A program made the position numbers and the translations under genes. Positions 15,620-24,319 of a stretch of 64,000 nucleotides of DNA are shown in pieces (positions within the stretch are counted from its first letter, which is position 1; the number at the start of each line of letters is the position of its first letter). The notes under the pieces are model-generated. The model searched no databases. It was not told where the DNA came from and saw only the letters and a list, made by a program, of their open reading frames with translations. The DNA is from Adlercreutzia equolifaciens (lineage in GTDB: Bacteria; Actinomycetota; Coriobacteriia; Coriobacteriales; Eggerthellaceae). The stretch lies in assembly GCF_029076695.1 (NCBI RefSeq), contig NZ_JARFIK010000002.1:434001-498000 (forward strand), given 5' to 3'.

Positions 15620-18322
15620 GTGCCTACATTCGATATATCGGTCATCATCCCCGTCTACAACTCCGAGGCCTACTTGGAGGGCACGCTGCAGTCAGTGGTA
15701 GACCAGACGGTGGGCATGAAGGCTATCCAGGTTATTCTGGTGGACGACGGCAGCACCGACGGCAGCCCCGCGCTGTGCGACCAGTTCCGTGAGCGTTACC
15801 CGAAAAACGTCACGGTCATTCACCAGGAAAACGCCGGCGTGTCCGCAGCGCGCAACGCGGGCCTCGAGCACGTGAAGGGCCGCTTCGTCACCTTCCTGGA
15901 CAGTGATGACCTGTGGACGTCCACCTCGTTCAAAAGCGCCCTGCAGTTCTTCGAGGACGAGGGCGACGGTGTGGATCTACTTGTGGGCGATTTGGTGCTT
16001 TTCGAGAGCGCCAAAAGCGATCACCCCTTGGCCTACCGCTTCAAGAAGAAAAAGAAGAACACGAGCCGTCTGATTGCCCTGGCCTCGTCGCCCGACGATA
16101 TCCAAAGCACCATCGGCAACTGCTTCTTCCGCGCCTCGGCTGTGGCCGACTTGCGCTTCGATGTAGATTTGTCCACGTCCGAGGACACGTTGTTCGTGGC
16201 TCGCGTGCTGTTGAATAAGTGCCTGTACGGGGCCGCTTCCGAGTGCGTGTACCAGTATCGCAAGCGCGCTGACGGCTCCTCGCTGTCCCAGGTGGCCACG
16301 TACCAGAAGCATCTTCAGAACCTTGAGGTGTGTCGCCGTCTGTACCAGGCTTCGCGCGACCGCTACGGCTTCGTGCAGCCCTTTATCCAGGCCACGGCGC
16401 TCTATATCATCAATTGGCAGCTGTTCGGCGCCGCCAGCGAGCCCTTGACCGAAGAGCAGGGGGCCACCTGGGAAAGCCAGGTACTGGCGCTGCTGGACGA
16501 GGTGACGGTGCCCGTCATCGCCCGCGCCCGCTGGATGTCGCGCGACAAGCGCATGATTGTCTATCGCATGAAGCAGCCGGACTTCTTTACCCAGGTGGTG
16601 TGGGCCGACCACAAGCGCGCCTACTATCAGGGCCATTCGGTGCTTACCTTGAACGCGAAGGCCGACTGTGACATTTTCCAGCTGGAGAAGCGCGGTGCTT
16701 CGTTGCACATCGAGGGCACCACCGACCTAGAGGGCATGGGCGTGCCCTACCAGCTGTACCTCTACGACCGCGCCACCAACGAGCGCTTCGACGCGCGGTT
16801 GGTGCCCTATCCGGCGCGGGACAAGCGCCTGATCACCGGGGAGGTGGCCTTTAAGGGCATGCGCTTCATCGCCGATGTGCCGCTGCGCCCCCAAAGCATT
16901 TACAGCGTGCGGGCCCAGGTGGGTGCCGAGGGCTACGAAGTGGTGCTCTCGCCCCACTTTGAGCTGTTCGCCAAGTTCGTCCAAACGGCCAAGCACGACT
17001 ACTGCGTCATGGGCGATGTGGTTATCAAGCACATGGACGACGAGCTGCGTACCTATCGCCGCAGTGCCCGGACGGTGGCCGCTTCGGAGTGGCGCCGCCT
17101 GAAGGAGATTATGGGCAACGACAAGTTCGCCTTTTCGGTGCGCGCCCAGTACGCCTGGATGCGCCTGCGTGCTCATCTCCACCGAGCCCTGCTCAAGAAG
17201 CCCATCTGGATCTTCGCCGACAAAGAGTGGAAGGCCGGCGACAACGCCGAGAATGTCTACCGTTACGCCATGAAGTCGGGCTATCACGGGGCCAAGATGT
17301 ACTTCGCTCTGGAGAAGTCCAGTTCCGACTACGAAGCGGTGAAGTCTTACGGACAGGTGTTGGACCCGCGCACCTTCGGGTATCGCCTGCGCTTCTTGCT
17401 GGCCGACATCGTGGTGTCCTCGCGCACCGAGATGTCGGTGATCGACCCCTTCGGCCAAGAGCTCAACTTCGTGAAGGATATGCTCGACTACGATTTGGTG
17501 TACTTGACCCACGGCACCTTGTTCGGCGACCTGACCTCCATGCTGGGCAAGGCCAGCCGTCCCATCAAGCTGTTCTCCGTCAGCACTCAAATGGAGCGCA
17601 ACGCCCTGGTGGGCGATGACTACGGCTATCTGCCCGACGAGGTGGCGGTGCTGGGCATGGCGCGCTACGACGGTTACGACGGCGTGGCCAAGAAGCGCGT
17701 GGTGGCCTTCCTGCCCACCTGGCGCGCGAATATTGCCGGCCCCATTATCCCCGGCACCAGCGAGCGCGAGGAGGTGCCTGGCTTCGCCGACACCGACTAC
17801 TGCAAGTTCTACAACGGGCTCATCAACAATCAGCGCTTGCTGGAGGTCATGGAGAAGCATGGCTACACCGGCGAGTTCTACGTTCATCCGGCCTTCGAGC
17901 AGCAGGCGAAGGACTTCAAGGGCAACCAGGTCATCAAGGTGGGCGAGGGGTCGGCCGACTACGAGCGCGTGTTGGGCGAGTCCGCCATTTTGGTGACGGA
18001 CTACTCCGGTGTGGGCTTCGACTTCGGCTATCAGCGCCAGCCCTTGGTGTACTGCCAGTACGACTCGGTGTTCGGCACGGGTCACAGCTACGGGGAGGAA
18101 AGCTATTTCAGCTACGAGGAAGACGGTTTCGGCCCTATTGCTCCTACGCTGGACGGCACGGTGGACACCATCATCTCCTACATCGAGCGCGACTGTCAGG
18201 TGGAAGAGGAGTACTTGGCCCGCGCCGATGCCATGTTCGGATTCTCCGACTACAACAATTGCCAGCGTATCTTCGACGCCGTGGTGAAGTTGAGCGAAGA
18301 GAAGACCAAGAACCGGTCGTAG
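15620..18322 (+). CDS. Bifunctional GT2 glycosyltransferase - CDP-glycerol glycerophosphotransferase (TagF-like)
   Basis: Residues 1 to about 240 form a GT-A family 2 glycosyltransferase (FDISVIIPVYNSEAYLEGTL, LVDDGSTDGSP, ENAGVSAARNAG, FLDSDDLW as the DXD-like site). Residues about 530-880 form a poly(glycerophosphate) transferase domain: WIFADKEWKAGDNA, catalytic-type His in VYLTHGTLFGD (about residue 629), HPAFEQQ (about 755) and ILVTDYSGVGFDFGY (about 790-804). The enzyme would add a sugar and a polyol-phosphate to a growing teichoic-acid-like chain at the inner membrane face. I prefer GTG 15620 because GGGAGG lies 6 nt upstream; an ATG at 15602 in the same frame has no SD. It is divergent from the operon that encodes a cytidylyltransferase, the natural source of its CDP-activated donor. 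Confidence 0.9.
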   Translation: MPTFDISVIIPVYNSEAYLEGTLQSVVDQTVGMKAIQVILVDDGSTDGSPALCDQFRERYPKNVTVIHQENAGVSAARNAGLEHVKGRFVTFLDSDDLWTSTSFKSALQFFEDEGDGVDLLVGDLVLFESAKSDHPLAYRFKKKKKNTSRLIALASSPDDIQSTIGNCFFRASAVADLRFDVDLSTSEDTLFVARVLLNKCLYGAASECVYQYRKRADGSSLSQVATYQKHLQNLEVCRRLYQASRDRYGFVQPFIQATALYIINWQLFGAASEPLTEEQGATWESQVLALLDEVTVPVIARARWMSRDKRMIVYRMKQPDFFTQVVWADHKRAYYQGHSVLTLNAKADCDIFQLEKRGASLHIEGTTDLEGMGVPYQLYLYDRATNERFDARLVPYPARDKRLITGEVAFKGMRFIADVPLRPQSIYSVRAQVGAEGYEVVLSPHFELFAKFVQTAKHDYCVMGDVVIKHMDDELRTYRRSARTVAASEWRRLKEIMGNDKFAFSVRAQYAWMRLRAHLHRALLKKPIWIFADKEWKAGDNAENVYRYAMKSGYHGAKMYFALEKSSSDYEAVKSYGQVLDPRTFGYRLRFLLADIVVSSRTEMSVIDPFGQELNFVKDMLDYDLVYLTHGTLFGDLTSMLGKASRPIKLFSVSTQMERNALVGDDYGYLPDEVAVLGMARYDGYDGVAKKRVVAFLPTWRANIAGPIIPGTSEREEVPGFADTDYCKFYNGLINNQRLLEVMEKHGYTGEFYVHPAFEQQAKDFKGNQVIKVGEGSADYERVLGESAILVTDYSGVGFDFGYQRQPLVYCQYDSVFGTGHSYGEESYFSYEEDGFGPIAPTLDGTVDTIISYIERDCQVEEEYLARADAMFGFSDYNNCQRIFDAVVKLSEEKTKNRS

Positions 18323-18323
18323 C

Positions 18324-18437
18324 GGCACTATCGATGATTTCCTGGCCGAGCATACCGACATCAAGGATGTGGTGTTCGTCATGCGCAGCACCAACTTGCT
18401 CAGTGAGGTAACGGCTCAGGCCCTGAAGGAGTCCTAG
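18324..18437 (+). pseudogene. Remnant of a macro-domain protein C-terminus
   Basis: Immediately after the GT2-TagF stop, an open 37-codon stretch with normal local codon use reads TIDDFLAEHTDIKDVVFVM and ends QALKES-stop. This resembles the last helix-strand-helix of macro (ADP-ribose-binding) domains (x-I-x-x-FL-x-x-x-x-x-I-x-x-V-x-FV). There is no start codon with an SD and no upstream domain, so it looks like the tail of a deleted gene. Recognition is by pattern only. Confidence 0.4.
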
Positions 18438-18579
18438 GCACGCGGGGTCCCTGGGCGTTGCCGAAATCCCGGAGGGCTGCGGAATTCTGTCGTGGAATCT
18501 GGCTCGAAATGCTAGCGCTTTTCTTGACGGCCTGTTAGTATGGATCCTTCCCTCATCAGGCTTTTTGACAAGGAATGCG

Positions 18580-20334
18580 GTGCGAGCTATGACAATTGAC
18601 TGGGCGGCAGCGAACGGAACCGTGGGTCGTCGGCCCGAAGGCGGCGTGACGGGCGTAATGGTTGTTGCGGTGGTAGCGCTCGTGCTCTGTCTGCTTCTAG
18701 CGGCTGTGCCCCAGATGGCGTTTGCGGACACCGTCATCGAGGTAACGCCCACCACCGAGGACGCGGCCAACGAGGTGCAAAAGCAGCTCAACGGAGCGAA
18801 GAAGAGCGCGACGGCTAAAGAGCCCTACATTATTAAGGTGGCACCCGGCTCCTACACCTTATCGAAGTCACTGCGCTTGTACAGCAACACCACCTTGGAT
18901 CTGACCGACGTGACGCTCACGGTACAGAAGGACAAAACTTGCAACGCTGTGCGCATCGGTGAGGCGGTCGACACCCAGGCCGGCTACTACTACGAGAACA
19001 TCCACCTCATTGGGGGTACCCTGGACAACAACGGCCGCGCGAACACCTGCGTGAAGCTGGCTCATGCCAAGAACGTCACCATGACCGGCGTTACCGTGCG
19101 CAACGCCCGCAACGGGCACTTGGTGGAAGTGGGCGGCGTGGCCAATATGACGGTGTCGGGCTGCACCTTCCGCGATCAGGTGCAGGTGGGCACCTACACC
19201 ATGATTCCCGAGGCCTTCCAGATTGACGTGCTCAACACCAAGCACTTCCCGGGGCACTTGCCTGAAGCGTTGCCGGTGAAGAACCTGACCATCGAGGACT
19301 GCGCCTTTACCAACGTGCCGCGGGGCATTGGCGCGCACACGGCGGTGCTCAACCAGTACGTGCGCAACGTCACCATTCGCAACAACACCTTCACTAACTT
19401 GAAGAGCGCGGCCATCCAGACCATGAACTTCTACCACACCCTCATCGAGGGCAACACCATCAAGAACGCCCCGGCTGGCGTGGTGGTGTACATGGGTCAC
19501 GCGCGCGGTATGTACTTCGCCTCCACGCTGGCCAAGCAGGGTGGCGTGCCCACGACGGTGTCCAGCAAGTACCAGGCGCCGGCGAAGAAGCAGGACATTA
19601 TCATCCGCAACAACACCATTACGGCGTCCGGCTACGATTGGTACACGGGCAATTCGCCGCGCGGCATCTTCCTGTGCGGTTGGACGTTCTCGCGCAAGCT
19701 GACCTCGGGCAGCGTGGAGTGGGACCCCATTCCCGCGGGCAACTACTACGTCAGCGGCGTCACGGTGAAGGGCAACACCATCAAGACCACGGGTCATGGC
19801 ATCATGCTCGACGACGCGCGCAACTCCACTATTTCCGGCAACAAGATCACCTTCACGGGCAATCGCGCCGGCGCTCTGCGCTACGGCATTTGGCTGCTCA
19901 GCAAGGCTACGAACAACACCATTGCCAGCAACACCATTGCGAAGTTCTCGGGCCATGGCGTGTTTGTGAGCGACGGCTCCTCGGCGGCGTCCATCAAGAG
20001 CAACACCATCACGTCGCCGAAGAAGTACGGCATCAGCATCCAGGGCGCTACGGCCACCACCATCAAGAGCAACGTCATCACGAGCCCCGGCTCCCACGGC
20101 ATCAACGTGCTGGCCAAGGGCTACGCGAAGACTATCGCCAGCAACCGCATTCGCAACGTGAAGCAGCCCGCCATCTACGTGGACACCACCAAGACCTCCA
20201 CCATCACCATCAAGGCCAATAAGTTCTCGGGCACCAAGGCCGCCAAGGTGGTGAAGTTGAAGACGGGCAAGGTGAAGGTGTCCGGCAGCACGCTGGTGAA
20301 GGAGCCCGTGAAGAAGACCACCACGAAGAAGTAG
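18580..20334 (+). CDS. Secreted right-handed parallel beta-helix protein (pectate-lyase/NosD-like)
   Basis: A hydrophobic signal segment (VMVVAVVALVLCLLLAAVPQMAFA) precedes about 500 residues of parallel beta-helix coils with repeated N-N-T-I/N-x-I-x patterns (IIIRNNTITASG, VKGNTIKTTGHGIML, TIASNTIAKFSGHGVFVSD, SIKSNTITSPKKYGISI). Such proteins are polysaccharide lyases, epimerases or adhesins. The first coil (IIKVAPGSYTLSKSLRLYSN) is typical of NosD/pectate-lyase-3 folds. A Lys-rich tail follows. Catalytic residues cannot be assigned. The start is uncertain: GTG 18580 has AAGGA 5 nt upstream; ATG 18589 is also possible. It is probably the first gene of the exported-protein run. Confidence 0.8.
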   Translation: MRAMTIDWAAANGTVGRRPEGGVTGVMVVAVVALVLCLLLAAVPQMAFADTVIEVTPTTEDAANEVQKQLNGAKKSATAKEPYIIKVAPGSYTLSKSLRLYSNTTLDLTDVTLTVQKDKTCNAVRIGEAVDTQAGYYYENIHLIGGTLDNNGRANTCVKLAHAKNVTMTGVTVRNARNGHLVEVGGVANMTVSGCTFRDQVQVGTYTMIPEAFQIDVLNTKHFPGHLPEALPVKNLTIEDCAFTNVPRGIGAHTAVLNQYVRNVTIRNNTFTNLKSAAIQTMNFYHTLIEGNTIKNAPAGVVVYMGHARGMYFASTLAKQGGVPTTVSSKYQAPAKKQDIIIRNNTITASGYDWYTGNSPRGIFLCGWTFSRKLTSGSVEWDPIPAGNYYVSGVTVKGNTIKTTGHGIMLDDARNSTISGNKITFTGNRAGALRYGIWLLSKATNNTIASNTIAKFSGHGVFVSDGSSAASIKSNTITSPKKYGISIQGATATTIKSNVITSPGSHGINVLAKGYAKTIASNRIRNVKQPAIYVDTTKTSTITIKANKFSGTKAAKVVKLKTGKVKVSGSTLVKEPVKKTTTKK

Positions 20335-20398
20335 GCCGTCGGGCGGAATCTCCGCTCGCTGGCGAGCGCGGGTACGGGCGCGGCTTGCGCGGGCGGCC

Positions 20399-21637
20399 TT
20401 AGGAGCGGCCGACGTCTTCCTCGGGTTCCGCAAGCGAAAGCCACTGGTTGGCGCGCTCGATGGTGTCGCTGAAGCGGCGGTTGATCCAGGCGAACAGCGG
20501 CTTCTCCAGCAGCGTGATGCGCGCGAAGTCGATGGCGCTCGCCACTGCGAACACCCCGATGGCCGCCAGGAGGCTCAAGCCTAGGATGCCGAAGAATCCC
20601 AGGTCATAGACGGGGGCGAAGTGCGGCCAAATCCAGGCGCGCATGATGGGATTGTCGTGGATGAGGTAGATGCCCAGGGTGGTCTTCGCCACGGTGTTCA
20701 CCCAGGGAATGGCCGGCATCGTCAGCCTCTGGAACACCAGCAGCAATCCCATTGAGGCGAAGAACGTGGGCACCATGTACTGCCACACAAAATAATCGGG
20801 GTAGATGAGGTCAAAGCCCACGGCGCGCTGGGCCCAGCCAATGACGGCCATGCTGACCCAGACGAAGAGCACGCTGATGACGGCCGTGCGGCCGGCGCCC
20901 CAGCGGTTCACGAACACGGCGGGGTCGAGTCGGCAGAAGGGGGGAGTGTCGTCTGCAGCTGGAGTGTTCGCCGGGCTAGGCGTCGTGCTGGCGCCCGCGC
21001 GGCTCGCCGCCGAGGAGAGCACGCTTGCGGTGCGCGCCGGCGCCACCGCCGCGCTGCGCCGATCCCATCCATTCTGGTGGCGCTCATGCACCCAACCGCC
21101 CAGTAGGTAGATATAGCAGAACCAGATCAAGTCCGAACCAATGGGGTTGAAGGTGCTGGCCGTGGGCAAAAGCGACAGCATGACGAAACCTACGGCCATG
21201 GTGCGGCTGCGCCCGCGCGGCCCCAGCTGGCTCCAGGCGCGGTTCAAAAGCGGGCTGATCACCATAAGGGCCAGGTAACAGGTAATGAACCAGTACTCGC
21301 CGGAGATGACCGGCAGTACGGCCTTGCGCAGCTTCGCCTCGGTGACCAGGTCGGGCTGGGCTGCCAGGAACAAGAACAGAATGGCGAAGGAGTAGAACCA
21401 GGTTTCGAAGACAATGCGCAGCAGCGACCCCAGCTTCAGGCGCGACTTCACCATGAAGTAGCCCGTGATGAGCACGAAGCAGTTGACGCCCAGCTTGCCG
21501 CCGAAGCTGAGCATTTCCACGGCCACGTCCGAGGCCAGCGGACCGCCCTCGGGCCAGGTGCCGTGGACGCTGAAGTGAAAGAGGATGATCATCAGCATGC
21601 TGAGGATGCGCAAAAGTTCGATGTTCGAGCTTCTCAC
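20399..21637 (-). CDS. Acyltransferase-3 family integral membrane acyltransferase
   Basis: Acyltransferase-3 (OafA/WecH) proteins carry acyl groups across the membrane to modify surface glycans. The N-terminal signature NIELLRILSMLMIILFHFSVHG contains the conserved His after helix 1. Around ten membrane segments follow, including a cytoplasmic Ala/Ser-rich insert (residues about 215-255). I prefer GTG 21637: AAGGAG lies 5 nt upstream and the protein then begins at MRSSNIELL, as in the family. A 25-residue longer frame from 21712 has no SD. The gene is alone on the minus strand between plus-strand genes. The acyl acceptor is unknown; nearby surface polymer genes are candidates. Confidence 0.85.
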   Translation of the reverse strand: MRSSNIELLRILSMLMIILFHFSVHGTWPEGGPLASDVAVEMLSFGGKLGVNCFVLITGYFMVKSRLKLGSLLRIVFETWFYSFAILFLFLAAQPDLVTEAKLRKAVLPVISGEYWFITCYLALMVISPLLNRAWSQLGPRGRSRTMAVGFVMLSLLPTASTFNPIGSDLIWFCYIYLLGGWVHERHQNGWDRRSAAVAPARTASVLSSAASRAGASTTPSPANTPAADDTPPFCRLDPAVFVNRWGAGRTAVISVLFVWVSMAVIGWAQRAVGFDLIYPDYFVWQYMVPTFFASMGLLLVFQRLTMPAIPWVNTVAKTTLGIYLIHDNPIMRAWIWPHFAPVYDLGFFGILGLSLLAAIGVFAVASAIDFARITLLEKPLFAWINRRFSDTIERANQWLSLAEPEEDVGRS

Positions 21638-21783
21638 CGGTGCTCCTTGGTCGGCTTCGTTTTCCGTGATCACTGTGAGGGTACTTTTCAATTCCGTCAA
21701 GAAATCTTTCACGGCGGAAACGGCGATGGTTTCCTAGCTATAATCGCAAAGGTCAGCAAAAAAGCTGCTTGAAAGGAACCGTT

Positions 21784-22494
21784 ATGATCGATCGCAAGGC
21801 TTTTCGCTCTTTGAGCTCGGGCTTGTACCTTATCACCTCCCATGTGGGCGACCGCAAGATGGGCTGCGTTGTCAACACGTTTCTGCAGGTGGCCTCCGAG
21901 CCGCCCACGGTAACCGTGTCGCTTAACAAGGAAAACGCCACCACGGCGGCCATTCTGGAAACGGGCCGCTACGCCGCTACCGTCCTGTCCCAGGACGCAC
22001 CCATGGAGCTTATCGGCACCTTCGGGTTCCATACCAGCGCCGACACCGATAAGTTCGCTGCCTGCGAATACAGTGTCGACAGCGCGGACATTCCCTATGT
22101 CACGGCCCACGGTCTGGCCCATTTCTCGGTGCGCGTCACCGAGACCATCGACGTGGGCACCCACTATCTGTTCGTCGGCACCGTGGAGGAAAGCGAGGTG
22201 CTGGGCACGGGCGATCCGCTGACCTATGCCTACTATCATGCGGTGAAGGGCGGCAAGACGCCGGCGAAGGCGGCCAGCTACAATCCCGAGGGCGATCCGG
22301 AGAACTCCGCGGCTGCGGTTCCTGCGGCGGCGGATGCGGCAGCCCCCGAGGCTCCGGCCGCGGGCAAGCGCGTGGCCTGGCGCTGCATGATCTGCGGTTA
22401 CGTGGAGGAGGGCTATCCGGACGGATTACCCGAGGACTTTGTGTGTCCCATCTGCGGGGCGCCGCGCGACATGTTCGAGCGCATCGAGATTTAA
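21784..22494 (+). CDS. Flavin reductase-like protein with C-terminal rubredoxin (high-molecular-weight rubredoxin type)
   Basis: Residues 1 to about 160 form an FMN-binding flavin reductase/flavoredoxin domain (RKAFRSLSSGLYLITSHVG, GCVVNTFLQVASEPPTVTVS, GTHYLFVGTVEE). After an Ala/Pro linker, residues about 197-236 are a rubredoxin with CxxCG (WRCMICGYVEEGYP) and CPxCG (FVCPICGAPRDMFE). This order matches the high-molecular-weight rubredoxin (Hrb) of Moorella-type anaerobes, which passes electrons from NADH to flavodiiron proteins for NO or O2 detoxification. No flavodiiron gene is in the window, so the partner is unknown. ATG 21784 has AAAGGAACC upstream; a strong terminator follows. Confidence 0.9.
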   Translation: MIDRKAFRSLSSGLYLITSHVGDRKMGCVVNTFLQVASEPPTVTVSLNKENATTAAILETGRYAATVLSQDAPMELIGTFGFHTSADTDKFAACEYSVDSADIPYVTAHGLAHFSVRVTETIDVGTHYLFVGTVEESEVLGTGDPLTYAYYHAVKGGKTPAKAASYNPEGDPENSAAAVPAAADAAAPEAPAAGKRVAWRCMICGYVEEGYPDGLPEDFVCPICGAPRDMFERIEI

Positions 22495-22500
22495 ACCGTT

Positions 22501-22535
22501 CGCGGCCGGGGCATCCCGGCCGCGTTCTTTTTTTC
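22501..22535 (+). terminator. Intrinsic terminator after the rubredoxin fusion gene
   Basis: Perfect 10-bp GC stem (22501-22510/22515-22524), 4-nt loop GCAT, then TTCTTTTTTTT. Confidence 0.95.
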
Positions 22536-22732
22536 GGCGACGGCGGTAGGCGGCCGCCATCGACCGCTGGGCTTCTGCCCATTTGGTCGAGAAACGTCAA
22601 GAGCGCCGTTTTTCCTTGGTAATCTACAGCCTGAGAAAAGCTTATTCTGTTCGTGTCGCCTCTGGTGGGGTCGGCACGGCTTTTCGCTGGGTTTCCGATT
22701 CCTGAAGGAGGAAGGCGCGCGACGCCGCTGCT

Positions 22733-24196
22733 ATGGTAAAACGAGTGAGCAAGTGCATTATCCTTGCCGCACTGATGGTGGTGCTGACGGCGGCTCTGTG
22801 CCCCGTGGCGGCCTTCGCTGCAGAAGAGGTTTCGTCCACGACGGCGGCCGCGGCGGTTTCGGTTGCCGATGAGCCCGTTGCCCCCGAGCCTTCTGAACCC
22901 GCAGATCCCTCTACCCCCGCGGCTCCCACAACTCCCGCGGCTCCTGCCGCCCCGGTCATCACCTGCAAGACGACCCAGGTGGGGCAATCCGGCTGGAAGG
23001 CGGTGAAGGCTCCTGCCAAGGCCGGCCGCACCACAGGCTCGAACGCGGTGACGGCCCTGCGCCTCTCGGTGAAAAGCTCCGTGTCCGGATCGGTGGTCTA
23101 CCGGGTGTACCTGGCGGGCAAGGGCTGGACCGATCTGGTGCGCGACGGCGCCACGGCCGGCCTGAAGAAAAGTTCCGCTCCCGTGCAGGCCCTGCGCATC
23201 AAGCTGACGGGCAAGCTGGCCCAGCAGTACGCCATCTACTATCGCGCCAACGTGGTGGGCTACGGCTGGACGGGCTGGGGCAAGAACGGCGAGTCCGTGG
23301 GCGCCCGCAAGCTGGCGTCGGTGCGCGGTTATCAGGTGAAAGTAGTGAAGAAGGGCTCGGCAGCCCCCGGCTCCCGTGATAACCGCTACTTCTCGGCCGG
23401 TCAGTCCAGCGCCGAGTACTTCTACGCCCAGGGCGGCAAGACGCGCCCGCAGCTTATCAAGGCCATCGCGAAGGCCAAGGGCAGTGGCCTCAAGGTGTTC
23501 GGCACCTCGTACTCGCTTAATTCCTCGGCGGGCAAAAAGCTGCAGAAGGCCATCAAGGCCCTTAGTCGCTACAAGCTCAGCTTCGTCATGATGGATCTGA
23601 CCACGGGGGCCGGCATCAGCTACAATCCGGGGAAGGTGCAGTACAGCGCCAGCACCATCAAGGGCCCCTACGTGGCGGCGGTCAACAAGTACCGCCCCAG
23701 CAGCGCCGCCTCGGCCTACGGCACCATGAGCAGCACCATCAAAGTGTCCAGTAACGAGGGGTACGCAAGCCTGCGAAGCCGGTTCGGCCACAGCCCCATG
23801 CTCAAGATGATGGCCTACTGCGGCATCTCGTCCGCCGAGATGAACGGCAATCGCAACTATACCTACCTCTCCTCTCGCACGCTGGCGAAGCTGTGGATCG
23901 GCACCTACTGGTACTACTATCGCGAGACCAACAGCCGTTCGGCCAAGGTGCGCGGTCTGCACGCGCATCCGTTGAATTCGTTTATTGATCGGGCCCTGAC
24001 CACGCCCACGCGCACGAAGCCCGGCTGGTTTCCCGGGGGCGGCTACAACGTGCAGAACGATGCCGGTGTGGTGCTGGTGGACGGACATCCCTACGTGCTG
24101 TCGGTCATGAGTTCCGCCTGCGGCCAGTACGGCAAGCTGGCCGCCTTGGTGCAGGCCATCGATGGCGTGCATGCCGATATGGTGAAGAAGGGTTAG
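22733..24196 (+). CDS. Secreted ChW-repeat protein with class A beta-lactamase-like serine hydrolase domain
   Basis: A signal peptide (residues 1-29, ending AAFAA) and a Pro/Ala/Thr linker lead to two or three clostridial-hydrophobic-with-conserved-W (ChW) repeats, visible as YRVYLAGKGWTDLVRDG and YRANVVGYGWTGWGKNGESVG. ChW repeats tether or present exported proteins. The C-terminal 230 residues resemble the beta-lactamase2 family (SFVMMDLTTGAGISYNPGK, then SASTIKGPYV with SxxK at S307-K310, later GGGYNVQNDAGVVLVDGHPYVLSVM). A clear KTG motif is not visible, so true beta-lactam hydrolysis is doubtful; a peptidoglycan-related hydrolase or binding role is more likely. The SD AAGGAGG lies about 20 nt before ATG 22733, so the start is only moderately certain. 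It shares its architecture with the next gene. Confidence 0.8.
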   Translation: MVKRVSKCIILAALMVVLTAALCPVAAFAAEEVSSTTAAAAVSVADEPVAPEPSEPADPSTPAAPTTPAAPAAPVITCKTTQVGQSGWKAVKAPAKAGRTTGSNAVTALRLSVKSSVSGSVVYRVYLAGKGWTDLVRDGATAGLKKSSAPVQALRIKLTGKLAQQYAIYYRANVVGYGWTGWGKNGESVGARKLASVRGYQVKVVKKGSAAPGSRDNRYFSAGQSSAEYFYAQGGKTRPQLIKAIAKAKGSGLKVFGTSYSLNSSAGKKLQKAIKALSRYKLSFVMMDLTTGAGISYNPGKVQYSASTIKGPYVAAVNKYRPSSAASAYGTMSSTIKVSSNEGYASLRSRFGHSPMLKMMAYCGISSAEMNGNRNYTYLSSRTLAKLWIGTYWYYYRETNSRSAKVRGLHAHPLNSFIDRALTTPTRTKPGWFPGGGYNVQNDAGVVLVDGHPYVLSVMSSACGQYGKLAALVQAIDGVHADMVKKG

Positions 24197-24226
24197 CAGG
24201 GTTTCCCACATCGCGATAACTATGGG

Positions 24227-24256
24227 TTGTGGCGAGCGGGGAAACGAGACTATAAT
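24227..24256 (+). promoter_or_regulatory. Sigma-70-type promoter for the L,D-transpeptidase gene
   Basis: TTGTGG (24227-24232), 18-bp spacer, TATAAT (24251-24256), 63 bp before the start. Confidence 0.55.
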
Positions 24257-24319
24257 GCCAGGTTATGAACTATGACGGCGGGGGAGCCGTTGAGCTAGCA
24301 ATGAAAGCGAAAGGTTGTC

